Below are positions 22,795-30,119 of a stretch of DNA of 33,016 nt, piece after piece (positions within the stretch are counted from its first letter, which is position 1; the number at the start of each line of letters is the position of its first letter). The position numbers and the translations under genes were made by a program. Source of the DNA: Selenomonadaceae bacterium (GTDB lineage: Bacteria > Bacillota > Negativicutes > Selenomonadales > Selenomonadaceae). Under the pieces are notes generated by a model. That model did not search any database and had not been told where the DNA came from. It saw nothing but the letters and a program-made list of their open reading frames with translations. The stretch lies in NCBI GenBank assembly GCA_017515635.1, contig JAFWFO010000040.1, positions 1 to 33,016 of the forward strand, read 5' to 3'.

Positions 22795-23328
22795 ATGCAG
22801 AATTCAAACGTACGCGAGCTGTCGAAAATGTCAATGTGCACCGCGCTTTGTTGCGTGTCGTCGTATATTGCATTCCCGTTGCCGTTCACGCCCGGCATGG
22901 TGACGGCGTTGACATTCGCGCTGGGCTTGACGGCGTACATTTTAAATCCGAAACAAACTTTCGCGGTGATTTTAGGTTACATTTTGTTGGGAGCCGTGGG
23001 CTTGCCGGTCTTCGCGGGCGGGCAGGGACTTGCGAGACTTTTAAGCCCCGTCGGCGGATTTTATTTTGCGTGGCTGATTGCATTTCCGTTGTTGAGCGCG
23101 CTGAAAGGTTCCGTCCCGAAATTCAAACGTTACGCGCTGGCAAATTTCTTGACGACGATACCGATAACTTATGTCGGCGGGCTTGCGTCGATGATTTTGC
23201 TGATGGACGTGAATTTGTGTGAAGCGTTGACGATGGCGGTTTTGCCGTTTATCCCGGGCGACTTGATTAAAGCGGCGGCGGCGGCATTTATCGGCGTGCG
23301 TTTGCAAAAAGCTTTGGGCAATAGATAA
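22795..23328 (+). CDS. bioY: Biotin transporter S component BioY
   Basis: BioY is the biotin-binding membrane subunit of ECF-type vitamin importers, working with the shared EcfA/EcfT energy module or alone. The 177-residue protein is almost entirely hydrophobic with about six transmembrane segments and has the family signature GLPVFAGGQGL at about 67-77 plus PVGGFYFAW near 83-91. GGAGG lies 9 bases before the ATG. It stands alone, with no ecf genes in the window. A strong promoter carrying palindromic repeats precedes it, suggesting repression by biotin (inference from the family). Confidence 0.93.
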   Translation: MQNSNVRELSKMSMCTALCCVSSYIAFPLPFTPGMVTALTFALGLTAYILNPKQTFAVILGYILLGAVGLPVFAGGQGLARLLSPVGGFYFAWLIAFPLLSALKGSVPKFKRYALANFLTTIPITYVGGLASMILLMDVNLCEALTMAVLPFIPGDLIKAAAAAFIGVRLQKALGNR

Positions 23329-23363
23329 ATTTAAGTCGGCTGAAATTTTTGCGTGAACTTGTC

Positions 23364-23392
23364 TTGACGAATTCGACGCGGTGATTTAAGCT
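23364..23392 (+). promoter_or_regulatory. Candidate promoter of the superoxide reductase gene
   Basis: TTGACG (23364-23369), 17 bases, weak TAAGCT (23387-23392). Confidence 0.35.
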
Positions 23393-23419
23393 TGAAAAAA
23401 TTTTCGGGAGGTTTTAACG

Positions 23420-23800
23420 ATGAGCAGAATTTTAATTTCCGAAGATCGCAAGTCGCTTGTCATGCTGATTGGCGGCGACGGACAAGACATTTCGGCTAAC
23501 GGTAAACCCATGCAATTTTTGACGGCAAACACCACCGACGCCGCGCAGGAAAAACACGTCCCGCAAGTCACCGTTGACGGCAAAAAAGTTTCCGTGAAAG
23601 TCGGCTCCGTCGCGCACCCCATGACCGAAGCGCATTTGATTCAGTGGATTTACCTGCAGACAAAACGCGGCGGGCAATACGTTCACCTGAGCGCAACCGA
23701 CAAGCCCGAAGCCGAATTTATCGTTGCGGACGGCGACGAACCGATTGCCGCTTACGAATACTGCAACTTGCACGGTCTCTGGAAAGCCGACATTGCGTAA
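23420..23800 (+). CDS. Superoxide reductase (desulfoferrodoxin-type, iron centre I lost)
   Basis: Reduces superoxide to hydrogen peroxide without making oxygen; typical of anaerobes. The 126-residue protein keeps all five ligands of the catalytic iron: H46 in EKHVP, H66 and H72 in AHPMTEAH, and C115 and H118 in EYCNLHGLW, with K45 as the usual acid/base residue. Residues 1-35 still resemble the desulforedoxin domain (GGDGQDISANGKPMQFL in place of the CC-G-PM stretch) but the four cysteines that hold iron centre I are all gone, as in class III enzymes of Treponema. GGGAGG precedes the ATG. Electron donor not evident; converges on the RTX-like gene. Confidence 0.93.
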   Translation: MSRILISEDRKSLVMLIGGDGQDISANGKPMQFLTANTTDAAQEKHVPQVTVDGKKVSVKVGSVAHPMTEAHLIQWIYLQTKRGGQYVHLSATDKPEAEFIVADGDEPIAAYEYCNLHGLWKADIA

Positions 23801-23820
23801 AAAGTTTTCGTCACACAAAA

Positions 23821-23857
23821 AAGCCGTTCGACTTTTGCCGAGCGGCTGATTTTTTTG
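23821..23857. terminator. Bidirectional terminator between superoxide reductase and RTX-like gene
   Basis: AGCCGTTCG / CGAGCGGCT stem; A run on the left and T run on the right serve both directions. Confidence 0.85.
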
Positions 23858-23881
23858 CAAGAATTTATTACAGGAAAATTT

Positions 23882-25426
23882 TTATGCGTTCTGCCAAGAA
23901 TTCGCCATGCGATTGAATTGATAACTTTGTCCGTTTGCAAGCGTAAACGTCGACGAAATTGCGTCGCTGTTCACAACGGAAATCACGTTGCCCGAATTCA
24001 AGCCGAGCGCGATTGTATTTGCGTCGTAAGCGTAAGAAATTATGTCGTCAACACTCACGTCGTACATGTAGATGATGTCGTTGTTGCCCGCAAAAGCCGC
24101 GTCGCTGCCGTCTTGCTTGCCGACTTGGAAAACGTCTGTGCCCGCGCCGCCGAAAAGATAATCGGTCGTCGTGTCGTCGCCGCCCCAAAGGACGTTGCCG
24201 CCTTGCCCCGCATAAATCACGTTGCTGTTGCTGTTGCCGCCCAGTTGCATTCCGGCTTGATAATTTTGCGTCGCGTCAATCGTCACAATTTGATTGTTCG
24301 TATAATTCGCGCCCGTCGACGACATAATCAAGTTTCCGACAAAGCCCGCCGAAACCAAAAGAGAACTCCCCGAAACATAAGTGCCTGCCGGAGCCATTAA
24401 GCCGAGTGCCGCCGCCTGTTCAAGCGTGTAAGTGCCAACCAAACCTTGCGCGTTGTCAAGTGTGATGAGATTGTTTTTGACGGAATTCCAATCGCGCTGT
24501 CCCGACATTGTGATGTTGATTCGCCCGCTTGTCGAAGAGACAACAACACCGTCGGAAGTTGTCGCCACATTGATTCCGAAATTGCCCCAGTCGCGCATGT
24601 AGTACGAGTCGCCCGAAATCGCGTCGGTTATCGTGACGTTGACGGTGTCGGTTGAGTAGGGATTGTAAACCGCCGTTGCAACCTGCGTGCCGTCCACGCC
24701 GACCAAGCCCGTCGAAAGAATATAGGTATTGTAACCGCCGCCACCCCTCAGCGTATTGTTCGAGCCGCCCGCCGTGTAGGAATAAATTTCAAAGGTGTCG
24801 TTGTAACTTCCGTAATCGCCATATGCACGATTGTTATTGCCGCCAATGATGAAAACGTCTTCGCCAGAGTTACCGCCCATCAAACTGTTGTAGTCGCCCG
24901 TGGCAACGATAACATCGTCATCATGCCCGCCGTCTAATCTGTTGCCGTCGCCGCGAGCTACGATGAGATCGTCGCCCTCGTAACCGTATGCAGTACAGTT
25001 GGAATGATTGACGACGATGTTGTCGTTCATGCTCGTGCCAGTTATATATTGGTCGTTTGCAGTGCTTTGCTGGTCGAGCGAGGTGAAACTTGCATTGCTG
25101 TTGTTGAAGATTGACGTATCGGTCGTGCCCCAAAGTTTCAGCTTAAGTCTGCCGCTTGAGTTGGTGATTGCAAGTCCGTCCGCTTCCGTCGTGTAGTAGT
25201 AAGTTCCGCTGCCAATGTCGAGCACGCTTGACGAGGCGAGATTCATAATCGTCGCCGAAATTGTGTCGTAGCTTGACGCGCTGACTTTGATTGTGTCGTT
25301 GCCGCCTGCCGCGTTGATGATGACGTTCGTCAGCGTGTCGGTGTACGGGACAAGCTCAAACATTTCGCCTGCCGCCGTGCCTGTGACTGCTTGGTTGCTT
25401 GTTTCGATGCGATAATAATCTGCCAT
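23882..25426 (-). CDS. RTX-like calcium-binding repeat protein with DLQRF-family C-terminal module
   Basis: Probable secreted or surface protein of 514 residues. It has no Sec signal (starts MADYYRIETSNQAVTGTAAG). Hemolysin-type nonapeptide-like repeats appear at about 145-215 (YGYEGDDLIVARGD, LDGGHDDDVIVATG) and about 420-445 (LFGGAGTDVFQVG), which bind calcium in type I secretion substrates. The middle (about 215-400) is beta-rich without clear repeats. The last ~70 residues (NDIIYMYD ... SYQFNRMANSWQNA) match the repeat module of the proteins at 13265 and 15643, in particular the C-terminus of the latter. No type I secretion genes are in the window. Strong GAGGAGG site. The promoter contains an 11-base homopolymer. 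Confidence 0.85.
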   Translation of the reverse strand: MADYYRIETSNQAVTGTAAGEMFELVPYTDTLTNVIINAAGGNDTIKVSASSYDTISATIMNLASSSVLDIGSGTYYYTTEADGLAITNSSGRLKLKLWGTTDTSIFNNSNASFTSLDQQSTANDQYITGTSMNDNIVVNHSNCTAYGYEGDDLIVARGDGNRLDGGHDDDVIVATGDYNSLMGGNSGEDVFIIGGNNNRAYGDYGSYNDTFEIYSYTAGGSNNTLRGGGGYNTYILSTGLVGVDGTQVATAVYNPYSTDTVNVTITDAISGDSYYMRDWGNFGINVATTSDGVVVSSTSGRINITMSGQRDWNSVKNNLITLDNAQGLVGTYTLEQAAALGLMAPAGTYVSGSSLLVSAGFVGNLIMSSTGANYTNNQIVTIDATQNYQAGMQLGGNSNSNVIYAGQGGNVLWGGDDTTTDYLFGGAGTDVFQVGKQDGSDAAFAGNNDIIYMYDVSVDDIISYAYDANTIALGLNSGNVISVVNSDAISSTFTLANGQSYQFNRMANSWQNA

Positions 25427-25470
25427 GAAAGTTCCTCCTCTGTCGAAAGAATTTTTTTTGTTGCGTGCTT

Positions 25471-25497
25471 ATTGTACCACGGGGGGGGGGGTGACAC
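25471..25497 (-). promoter_or_regulatory. RTX-like gene promoter with homopolymeric spacer
   Basis: On the minus strand TACAAT (25476-25471) is preceded by GTGG, eleven C, and GTGTCA (25497-25492) as the best -35. The present spacer is 15 bases; two extra C would make it 17. A second -35 candidate, TTGCAG, lies 5 bases further upstream with a 20-base spacer. Transcription would start near 25464, giving a leader of about 38 bases. Confidence 0.6.
25481..25491. repeat. Homopolymeric G(11)/C(11) tract
   Basis: Eleven consecutive G on the plus strand between the divergent RTX-like and AAA+ genes, within the promoter spacer of the former. Such tracts change length by slipped-strand mispairing. 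Confidence 0.95.
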
Positions 25498-25594
25498 TGC
25501 AAGTACTTTCAAAAATTTTTTTGCGACGATTTTATCACGGCAAAAAGTTTCGACGTAAGTTCCTGCGAGGTACCCACGAGAATTTTTTTCCGCC

Positions 25595-25624
25595 TTGCGA
25601 AAAAGTTTTCAGCTGTGATAACAT
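25595..25624 (+). promoter_or_regulatory. Candidate promoter of the AAA+ gene
   Basis: TTGCGA (25595-25600), 18 bases, TG-A-TAACAT (-10 at 25619-25624, extended -10). The bases from here to the ATG closely resemble those of the operon at 20115. Confidence 0.4.
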
Positions 25625-25652
25625 TGCCGAAAAAATTTTTGGAGTGAATGAC

Positions 25653-26537
25653 ATGGCGATTAATCCCAAAAGAAATTTCGACGAACAACCCAAGCCGTCA
25701 AAGCCTGAGCCCGTCGAAGAAGTTTTTATCCCCGAAGAACCGAAATGGTCGCTTGACGAAATAATTTTGCCGCAAGCCGTCCGCGAAAAAATTCTGGACG
25801 TTGCCAATTATTCGGAGAACACTCACCGCGTCTTTGAACTTTGGGGCTTCAAGCACACGCACAAATTTTCGCGGCGAATCGGCATCAATCTTTACGGCGC
25901 GCCCGGTACCGGCAAAACCATGGCGGCGCACGCGATAGCCAAACAGCTCGGCAAAAAAATTTTAATCGTCAACTACGCGGACATTGAATCGAAATACGTC
26001 GGCGAAACCCCGAAAAATATTCGCAAGGCGTTCGAGGCGGCAAAGAATTCCGACAGCATTTTATTTTTCGACGAAGCGGACGCGATTTTGAGCAAGCGCG
26101 TGACGAACATGACGCAGGCCGTTGATGTCAGCGTCAACCAAACGCGGTCGGTCATGCTGATGTTGATGAACGAGTATCAAGACTTCATAATTTTCGCGAC
26201 GAACTTCATTGAAAATTTTGATCCCGCGTTCATGCGGCGAATTTCAATGCACGTCGAATTTACGTTGCCGGACGAAGATTGCCGCAAAAAACTTTGGCGC
26301 ATGTACACGCCCGCCGAATGTCCCAACAATCTGGACTTTGACGAGCTGGCGAAAAAATTTGACGGCATTTCGGGCAGTGACATTTCCAACGCGATGTTGA
26401 ACGCGGCATTTAAGGCGGCGCGATTGGGCGTCGACGAACTGGACATGTCGCTTGTCTTCGAGGCCGTCGAAAATATTTTGGCGAGCAAGGCGGCGAATCA
26501 ACCTGCATCCCGGCGCAAAAAATCTCAAGCGAATTGA
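25653..26537 (+). CDS. AAA+ ATPase (proteasomal/FtsH-like AAA module)
   Basis: The 294-residue protein is one classic AAA module: Walker A GAPGTGKT (82-89), Walker B ILFFDEAD (136-143), sensor 1 FATN (181-184) and the arginine-finger segment FDPAFMRRI (about 189-197), then a small helical lid domain ending with a Lys/Arg tail. Residues 1-30 are Pro/Glu-rich and probably disordered. No protease domain or membrane helix is fused, so it may remodel or unfold a partner. GGAG lies 8 bases before the ATG at 25653; the frame is open far upstream through the homopolymer region but without support. It diverges from the RTX-like gene. Function beyond ATP-driven remodelling is not predictable. Confidence 0.88.
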   Translation: MAINPKRNFDEQPKPSKPEPVEEVFIPEEPKWSLDEIILPQAVREKILDVANYSENTHRVFELWGFKHTHKFSRRIGINLYGAPGTGKTMAAHAIAKQLGKKILIVNYADIESKYVGETPKNIRKAFEAAKNSDSILFFDEADAILSKRVTNMTQAVDVSVNQTRSVMLMLMNEYQDFIIFATNFIENFDPAFMRRISMHVEFTLPDEDCRKKLWRMYTPAECPNNLDFDELAKKFDGISGSDISNAMLNAAFKAARLGVDELDMSLVFEAVENILASKAANQPASRRKKSQAN

Positions 26538-26557
26538 ATCTGCGCGACAAAAAAATT

Positions 26558-26583
26558 CCCCTCCCGTGCGGAAGGGGTTTTTT
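26558..26583. terminator. Terminator between the AAA+ gene and the condensation-domain gene
   Basis: CCCCT-CC / GG-AGGGG stem with GTGC loop, T6 on the right and an A run on the left, so it can act in both directions. Confidence 0.8.
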
Positions 26584-26598
26584 CGTCGGAAAAATTTT

Positions 26599-28446
26599 TT
26601 ATGACATTAACCACAACGCCTGATATTTTTCCATTTGCGTCAACGCGTATTGAATCAAGCCCCGCGCAACTTCGGGATTGTTGTTGAACGCATCCCAAAG
26701 GACGCCGTGCGGAATCATCAGCAAATTTGCCTGCTCCGTCAAAACTTCCGCCGAAATCGTCAAGCGGCGTTTCTCCAAAAAGTTCGTCGGATTGATAAAA
26801 GCATTCCGCCCGACAATGTCAATCGGGTTGTACCAGCCGTCGCCCGTGTCGACACTTCGCGCCAATTTTCCGCTGACGACGAAAATAAATTTCTTTTCAA
26901 GCACGTCGCCCGAAATTCTGTCGCCTTCGTAAAAAGTTTCGATCTCTGACTGACCGTCGAAAAGATTAATCGTCTCTTCGTAGCGTCCCTGCAAAATCGG
27001 CAGTTGCGAAAGGTAATGGCGAATTTTTTTCTTGTTCTCTTCGGCGGAAACTCGTTCAATGTCGGTGCGCATTTCCATACGTCGAGAAAGATTTTCCGCG
27101 AACGTAGAAAATTTTGCATTCCAGTCGACAAGCATTTGTTTCAAAACCAAATTATACAGCTCACAAAGTTTTTCGACGCCGCCCGCCGCAAATTGCCGCT
27201 CGTCATAAAGGAAAGTCAACGCCAAATTTTTTTCGGAGTAGCGGAAATATGCGCCGAGCTTCATGCCTTGCGCGTCCCAAGAATTTCGCATGATGACATT
27301 TCCGAAAGGTTCGGCGTTCGCGCCCGCGTAATCGAATTCGCTTGCACGGAAGTCGCGGAAACTCAAGAAGTGATTAAACAATTTTCGCGTCGACAAATTT
27401 TGCAAGTCTTCCCAATCAACGCGGCTGTAAGGTTGCGAAACGACGAGTTGACGGAATTGGTTTTTGACGATTTTTTCAACAGTCGAATTGTTGTCGCCGA
27501 TTAAGCGCACGGGAATCAAATTCAGCGAAAATTTTTCGGCGCGTTGGTTCTCCGACAAAATCTGGCAGAAAAGACAATCCCGCCGTTTGTTTACCGCCTG
27601 CAACATGAAACCCCACGCGCTCTGCAGAATCGCCGTCAACATCACCTGATTTGACTGAGCACGCCCGCGCAGGTCGCTTAAAATGTCGACGGGCACTTTC
27701 GCACGATACGCCCGTTGCCGATAAGCCCCGACGCTCACCTTGCGTTCAAAGGGCAACGTTGACATTGGCGGCGCGTTGTCCAAAACTTTCTCCCAATATT
27801 CGCGCACGGCTTTGCTGTCGAAAAGTTTCGTCAAAGTTTCGTCGACGTTCGCGGAAACTTTCGGCTTAACTTCTTCGAGGCGGTCGGCGATTATCCCGAA
27901 AAATTTTTCGCTGTCGAAACTGTACGAAATCAACTGCGCAATCGTCACCAGCACGGCAAAATCCTGTTCGCTTGTTTTGAAGACCGAAAACCGAATCAAC
28001 GGGTCGTGCCGCAAATCGAATTCGCGTCGCATGTCCGCTTCCAAAAGCCGCGTCAAAGTTTCGTTAAGTTCGTCGTCGTCCATCTCCGACACGTTGCGAA
28101 AAACAACTTCGGGGCGAACAACATTTTGCGGATGAATGACTTTGAGTGTGCGCGTCCCGACGTTGCAGAAATTTACGCGCAGATTTTCGGTTTCGTTGAC
28201 AATGCGCTTGACGGCGAGGTTAAAAGTTATCGGAGTGAGGAACGTGCGAACTTTGTAAAGCGTCTGCACGTAAAAATTCGGCGACACAAAATTTTTGTTC
28301 GAGAAAAATTTTTTCTCGTGTGAATTCAATTCACGAATCGCCTCAAGTTTGCGCGGATTGTAGCCGACGCTTCCGAAAACTTGTCGCCCATAGACACTCT
28401 CCAAAACATTTTTCTCGTCGAAGTTAAGTTCAATAAAATTTTCCAT
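26599..28446 (-). CDS. Degenerate NRPS condensation domain fused to cNMP-binding-like domain
   Basis: The 615-residue protein has an N-terminal condensation-type fold, about 40-460: the acceptor-side segment around IVNETENLRVNF (C1/C2 region), the RGRAQSNQVMLTAILQSAWGFML helix region, NLIPVRL (the usual N-x-x-P-V-R) near 309-315, and FNHFLSFRDF. The catalytic HHxxxDG motif is replaced by AQLISYS at 170-176, losing both histidines, the aspartate and the glycine, so peptide-bond formation is not expected. Residues about 485-605 resemble a CRP-type cyclic-nucleotide-binding domain (FYEGDRIS, FIFVVSGKLARSV, IVGRNAFIN), but the phosphate-binding Glu of the cassette is absent. No carrier or adenylation domain is present. 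The ATG at 28446 has AAGGCGG upstream; a TTG at 28467 is a weak alternative. Last gene of an apparent operon. Function unknown; possibly regulatory or a starch-like scaffold role. Confidence 0.8.
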   Translation of the reverse strand: MENFIELNFDEKNVLESVYGRQVFGSVGYNPRKLEAIRELNSHEKKFFSNKNFVSPNFYVQTLYKVRTFLTPITFNLAVKRIVNETENLRVNFCNVGTRTLKVIHPQNVVRPEVVFRNVSEMDDDELNETLTRLLEADMRREFDLRHDPLIRFSVFKTSEQDFAVLVTIAQLISYSFDSEKFFGIIADRLEEVKPKVSANVDETLTKLFDSKAVREYWEKVLDNAPPMSTLPFERKVSVGAYRQRAYRAKVPVDILSDLRGRAQSNQVMLTAILQSAWGFMLQAVNKRRDCLFCQILSENQRAEKFSLNLIPVRLIGDNNSTVEKIVKNQFRQLVVSQPYSRVDWEDLQNLSTRKLFNHFLSFRDFRASEFDYAGANAEPFGNVIMRNSWDAQGMKLGAYFRYSEKNLALTFLYDERQFAAGGVEKLCELYNLVLKQMLVDWNAKFSTFAENLSRRMEMRTDIERVSAEENKKKIRHYLSQLPILQGRYEETINLFDGQSEIETFYEGDRISGDVLEKKFIFVVSGKLARSVDTGDGWYNPIDIVGRNAFINPTNFLEKRRLTISAEVLTEQANLLMIPHGVLWDAFNNNPEVARGLIQYALTQMEKYQALWLMS

Positions 28447-28457
28447 GACACACCGCC

Positions 28458-28562
28458 TTAAAAACAATTAGGAATTTTTTCGCCCGCCAAATAAACGACG
28501 TCCGCTTCAACAGCCGCTTTGAGTGCCTCGAAACTTCCCGCCGATGCCAAAAGTCCGGTCAA
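28458..28562 (-). pseudogene. Peptidase U32 N-terminal remnant (34 codons)
   Basis: A TTG at 28562 with a perfect GGAGG 8 bases upstream opens a frame reading TGLLASAGSFEALKAAVEAD, then VVYLAGEKIPNCF and stop. This matches the characteristic N-terminus of U32 peptidases (LLAPAG-FEALKAAV-AGADAVYLGG). The rest of the gene, normally about 400 residues or more, is absent and the condensation-domain gene starts 11 bases on. Best read as a deletion relic; it could still be translated as a 34-residue peptide. Confidence 0.6.
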
Positions 28563-28580
28563 AAAAATTTCCTCCGAAAA

Positions 28581-28952
28581 TTAACCTTCGTTCGCCAACG
28601 GATCGGCTCCAAATTGATTCCAGCCGACTTGCCCCGGCGCGCAGAACAAATAAATCGAAAAAATTAATCCGAGAACCGGAATTAACGCTATCAACCATAA
28701 CATTCCGTGCTTGCCGAGGTCGTGTAAGCGGCGAATCATCAACATGACGTTGCCCGCGCCCGCTATAAGTGCCCACATCAAAGTTACCAGCATGACGGGG
28801 GGGCTATTCGGGTCGCCCGTGAATAACGTCAACATCGACGACATAACAAAGGTCGACACGCCTGCAACGAGTGCCAACAGTATCATATATTTCAAATAGC
28901 GCAGACGATTCAATCGCCCGTCCGTCCGAAAAATTTCGTTAAAGATGCTCAA
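28581..28952 (-). CDS. DUF805 membrane protein
   Basis: The 123-residue inner-membrane protein belongs to the DUF805 (YhaH) family: short hydrophilic start with GRLNRLRYL, three to four transmembrane helices (about 20-45, 54-72, 83-105), the conserved RRLHDLGKHG loop and the C-terminal PGQVGWNQFGADP motif. Function of the family is not established. The start is TTG at 28952 with GGGAGG 9 bases upstream. It lies 21 bases after proC and 18 bases before the U32 remnant, same direction, so it appears to be part of a single operon. Confidence 0.9.
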   Translation of the reverse strand: MSIFNEIFRTDGRLNRLRYLKYMILLALVAGVSTFVMSSMLTLFTGDPNSPPVMLVTLMWALIAGAGNVMLMIRRLHDLGKHGMLWLIALIPVLGLIFSIYLFCAPGQVGWNQFGADPLANEG

Positions 28953-28973
28953 AAAGTTTGCCTCCCGAAAAAT

Positions 28974-29759
28974 TTACAGCGATTTGGATTTTTCCGTTGC
29001 CGCAAGAACCGCCTCGATAAATGCACTTCGCACGCCGCCGCGTTCCAAAACGCGCACGCCTTCAATCGTCGTGCCTGCGGGGCTGGTAACTCTGTCGCGC
29101 AAAACGTCGGGATGATCGCCCGCCAAAACCATTTTCGCCGCGCCGAGCAAAGTTTGTGCCGCAAGTTCAATCGCCATCGCCCGCGGAAGTCCCGCCGCAA
29201 CACCGCCGTCAGCAAGCGCATCAATCGCCAAAAACGCAAACGCAGGCCCCGAACCGCTCAAGCCGGTGACAGCGTCCATCAAGTGTTCGTCGACTTCAAC
29301 CGCACGTCCCAACGCCGACCAGAAATTTTTTATCGTGTCGCCCGAATCAAAAGCTTTGGCGTTAAGCGCATAAGCCGTCATGCTTTCGCCGACCGAAACC
29401 GCAACATTCGGCATCAAGCGCACGATTTTATTTTCGGGCAAAAATTTTTCGACCGTCGCAAGTTTCAAGCCCGCAACCGTGTAACTTACAATCGTCGACG
29501 CGGGAATTTTGCCCGTGAGACTTTCAAAAACTTGTTCGGCGTCTTTGGGCTTCACCGCGACAATCAACAGCTCGATTTTATTTAAAAAATTATTCGCATT
29601 GGGCGAAGTGTTGACGCCGTAACGCACAACCAGTTCCGCCGCACGTGCCTCGCGACATTCCGCAACAAAAACATTTTCAGACTTAAAAGTTTTGCCGCAA
29701 ATTCCGCCCAGAATCGATTCAGCCAAAGCCCCGCCGCCAATAAATCCGACCGTTTTCAT
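28974..29759 (-). CDS. proC: Pyrroline-5-carboxylate reductase ProC
   Basis: Final step of proline synthesis: NAD(P)H-dependent reduction of 1-pyrroline-5-carboxylate to L-proline. The 261-residue length is standard. Seen: dinucleotide-binding GFIGGGALAESIL at 5-17, LIVAVKPKD near 65-73, LMPNVAVSVGES near 115-126, the VTGLSGSGPAF signature near 163-173, and SPAGTTIEGVRVLERGGVR near 226-245. The start codon overlaps the stop of the DUF896 gene by 4 bases (ATGA), so the two are translationally coupled. GGAGG lies upstream of the ATG. Transcribed from the promoter at 29979-30007. Confidence 0.96.
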   Translation of the reverse strand: MKTVGFIGGGALAESILGGICGKTFKSENVFVAECREARAAELVVRYGVNTSPNANNFLNKIELLIVAVKPKDAEQVFESLTGKIPASTIVSYTVAGLKLATVEKFLPENKIVRLMPNVAVSVGESMTAYALNAKAFDSGDTIKNFWSALGRAVEVDEHLMDAVTGLSGSGPAFAFLAIDALADGGVAAGLPRAMAIELAAQTLLGAAKMVLAGDHPDVLRDRVTSPAGTTIEGVRVLERGGVRSAFIEAVLAATEKSKSL

Positions 29760-29941
29760 TTTTTCGTTCCTCCGTCCACAAATTCAATACTTTCAAGTAA
29801 ATCTGTCACTTGACCGCGTATCGCCGCCAAATAAATCGCGTAAAGTTTTTTTTGTTCGGCAAGTTCTTCCTCCGACAAGCCGATTGTGCGTTTTTTGCGT
29901 GCCAATTCATTTATTCGCGCCAAAAGTTCAGGCGTTATCAT
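29756..29941 (-). CDS. DUF896 protein (YnzC-like)
   Basis: The 61-residue protein is the Firmicutes-specific DUF896 family: an N-terminal two-helix hairpin of the pattern RINELARKKR-GLSEEELAEQ-LYAIYLAAIRG. B. subtilis members include YnzC and the SOS-linked YneA-operon protein; a general function is not established. AAAGGAG lies 8 bases before the ATG. It is the first gene of the operon with proC (4-base overlap). It is small but well supported by the family pattern. Confidence 0.9.
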   Translation of the reverse strand: MITPELLARINELARKKRTIGLSEEELAEQKKLYAIYLAAIRGQVTDLLESIEFVDGGTKK

Positions 29942-29978
29942 TTATAAATACTCCTTTCTGCACAAAAAATTTTCACAA

Positions 29979-30007
29979 AGTATATCACGGGCAAAAAAGT
30001 TTGTCAC
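29979..30007 (-). promoter_or_regulatory. Promoter of the DUF896-proC operon
   Basis: On the minus strand GTGACA (30007-30002), 17 bases, TATACT (29984-29979), about 38 bases before the ATG. Confidence 0.7.
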
Positions 30008-30054
30008 TTGACGACTAAAAAATTAACAGCGCGAACATTTTTTGACGTTCAAGC

Positions 30055-30083
30055 TTGAAAATTTTCAACGCATAAACTACAAT
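30055..30083 (+). promoter_or_regulatory. Promoter of the leucine-rich repeat gene
   Basis: TTGAAA (30055-30060), 17 bases, TACAAT (30078-30083), 37 bases before the ATG. It diverges from the promoter at 29979-30007. Confidence 0.65.
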
Positions 30084-30119
30084 GTCATATGAAGTACCTT
30101 AAGGAGGCGACTTAAAATC

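Noticed and set aside
25425..25652. Long N-terminal extension of the AAA+ protein
   Set aside because: The upstream 76 codons run through the G tract and promoter region, have no ribosome site, and the ATG at 25653 is well served by GGAG.
26599..28446. Part of an NRPS gene cluster
   Set aside because: No adenylation, carrier or thioesterase domain nearby and the catalytic motif is lost; an orphan domain protein is the better reading.
28507..28776. An 89-codon frame overlapping DUF805
   Set aside because: Wrong frame relative to DUF805 and to the U32-like remnant; no homology or start signal.
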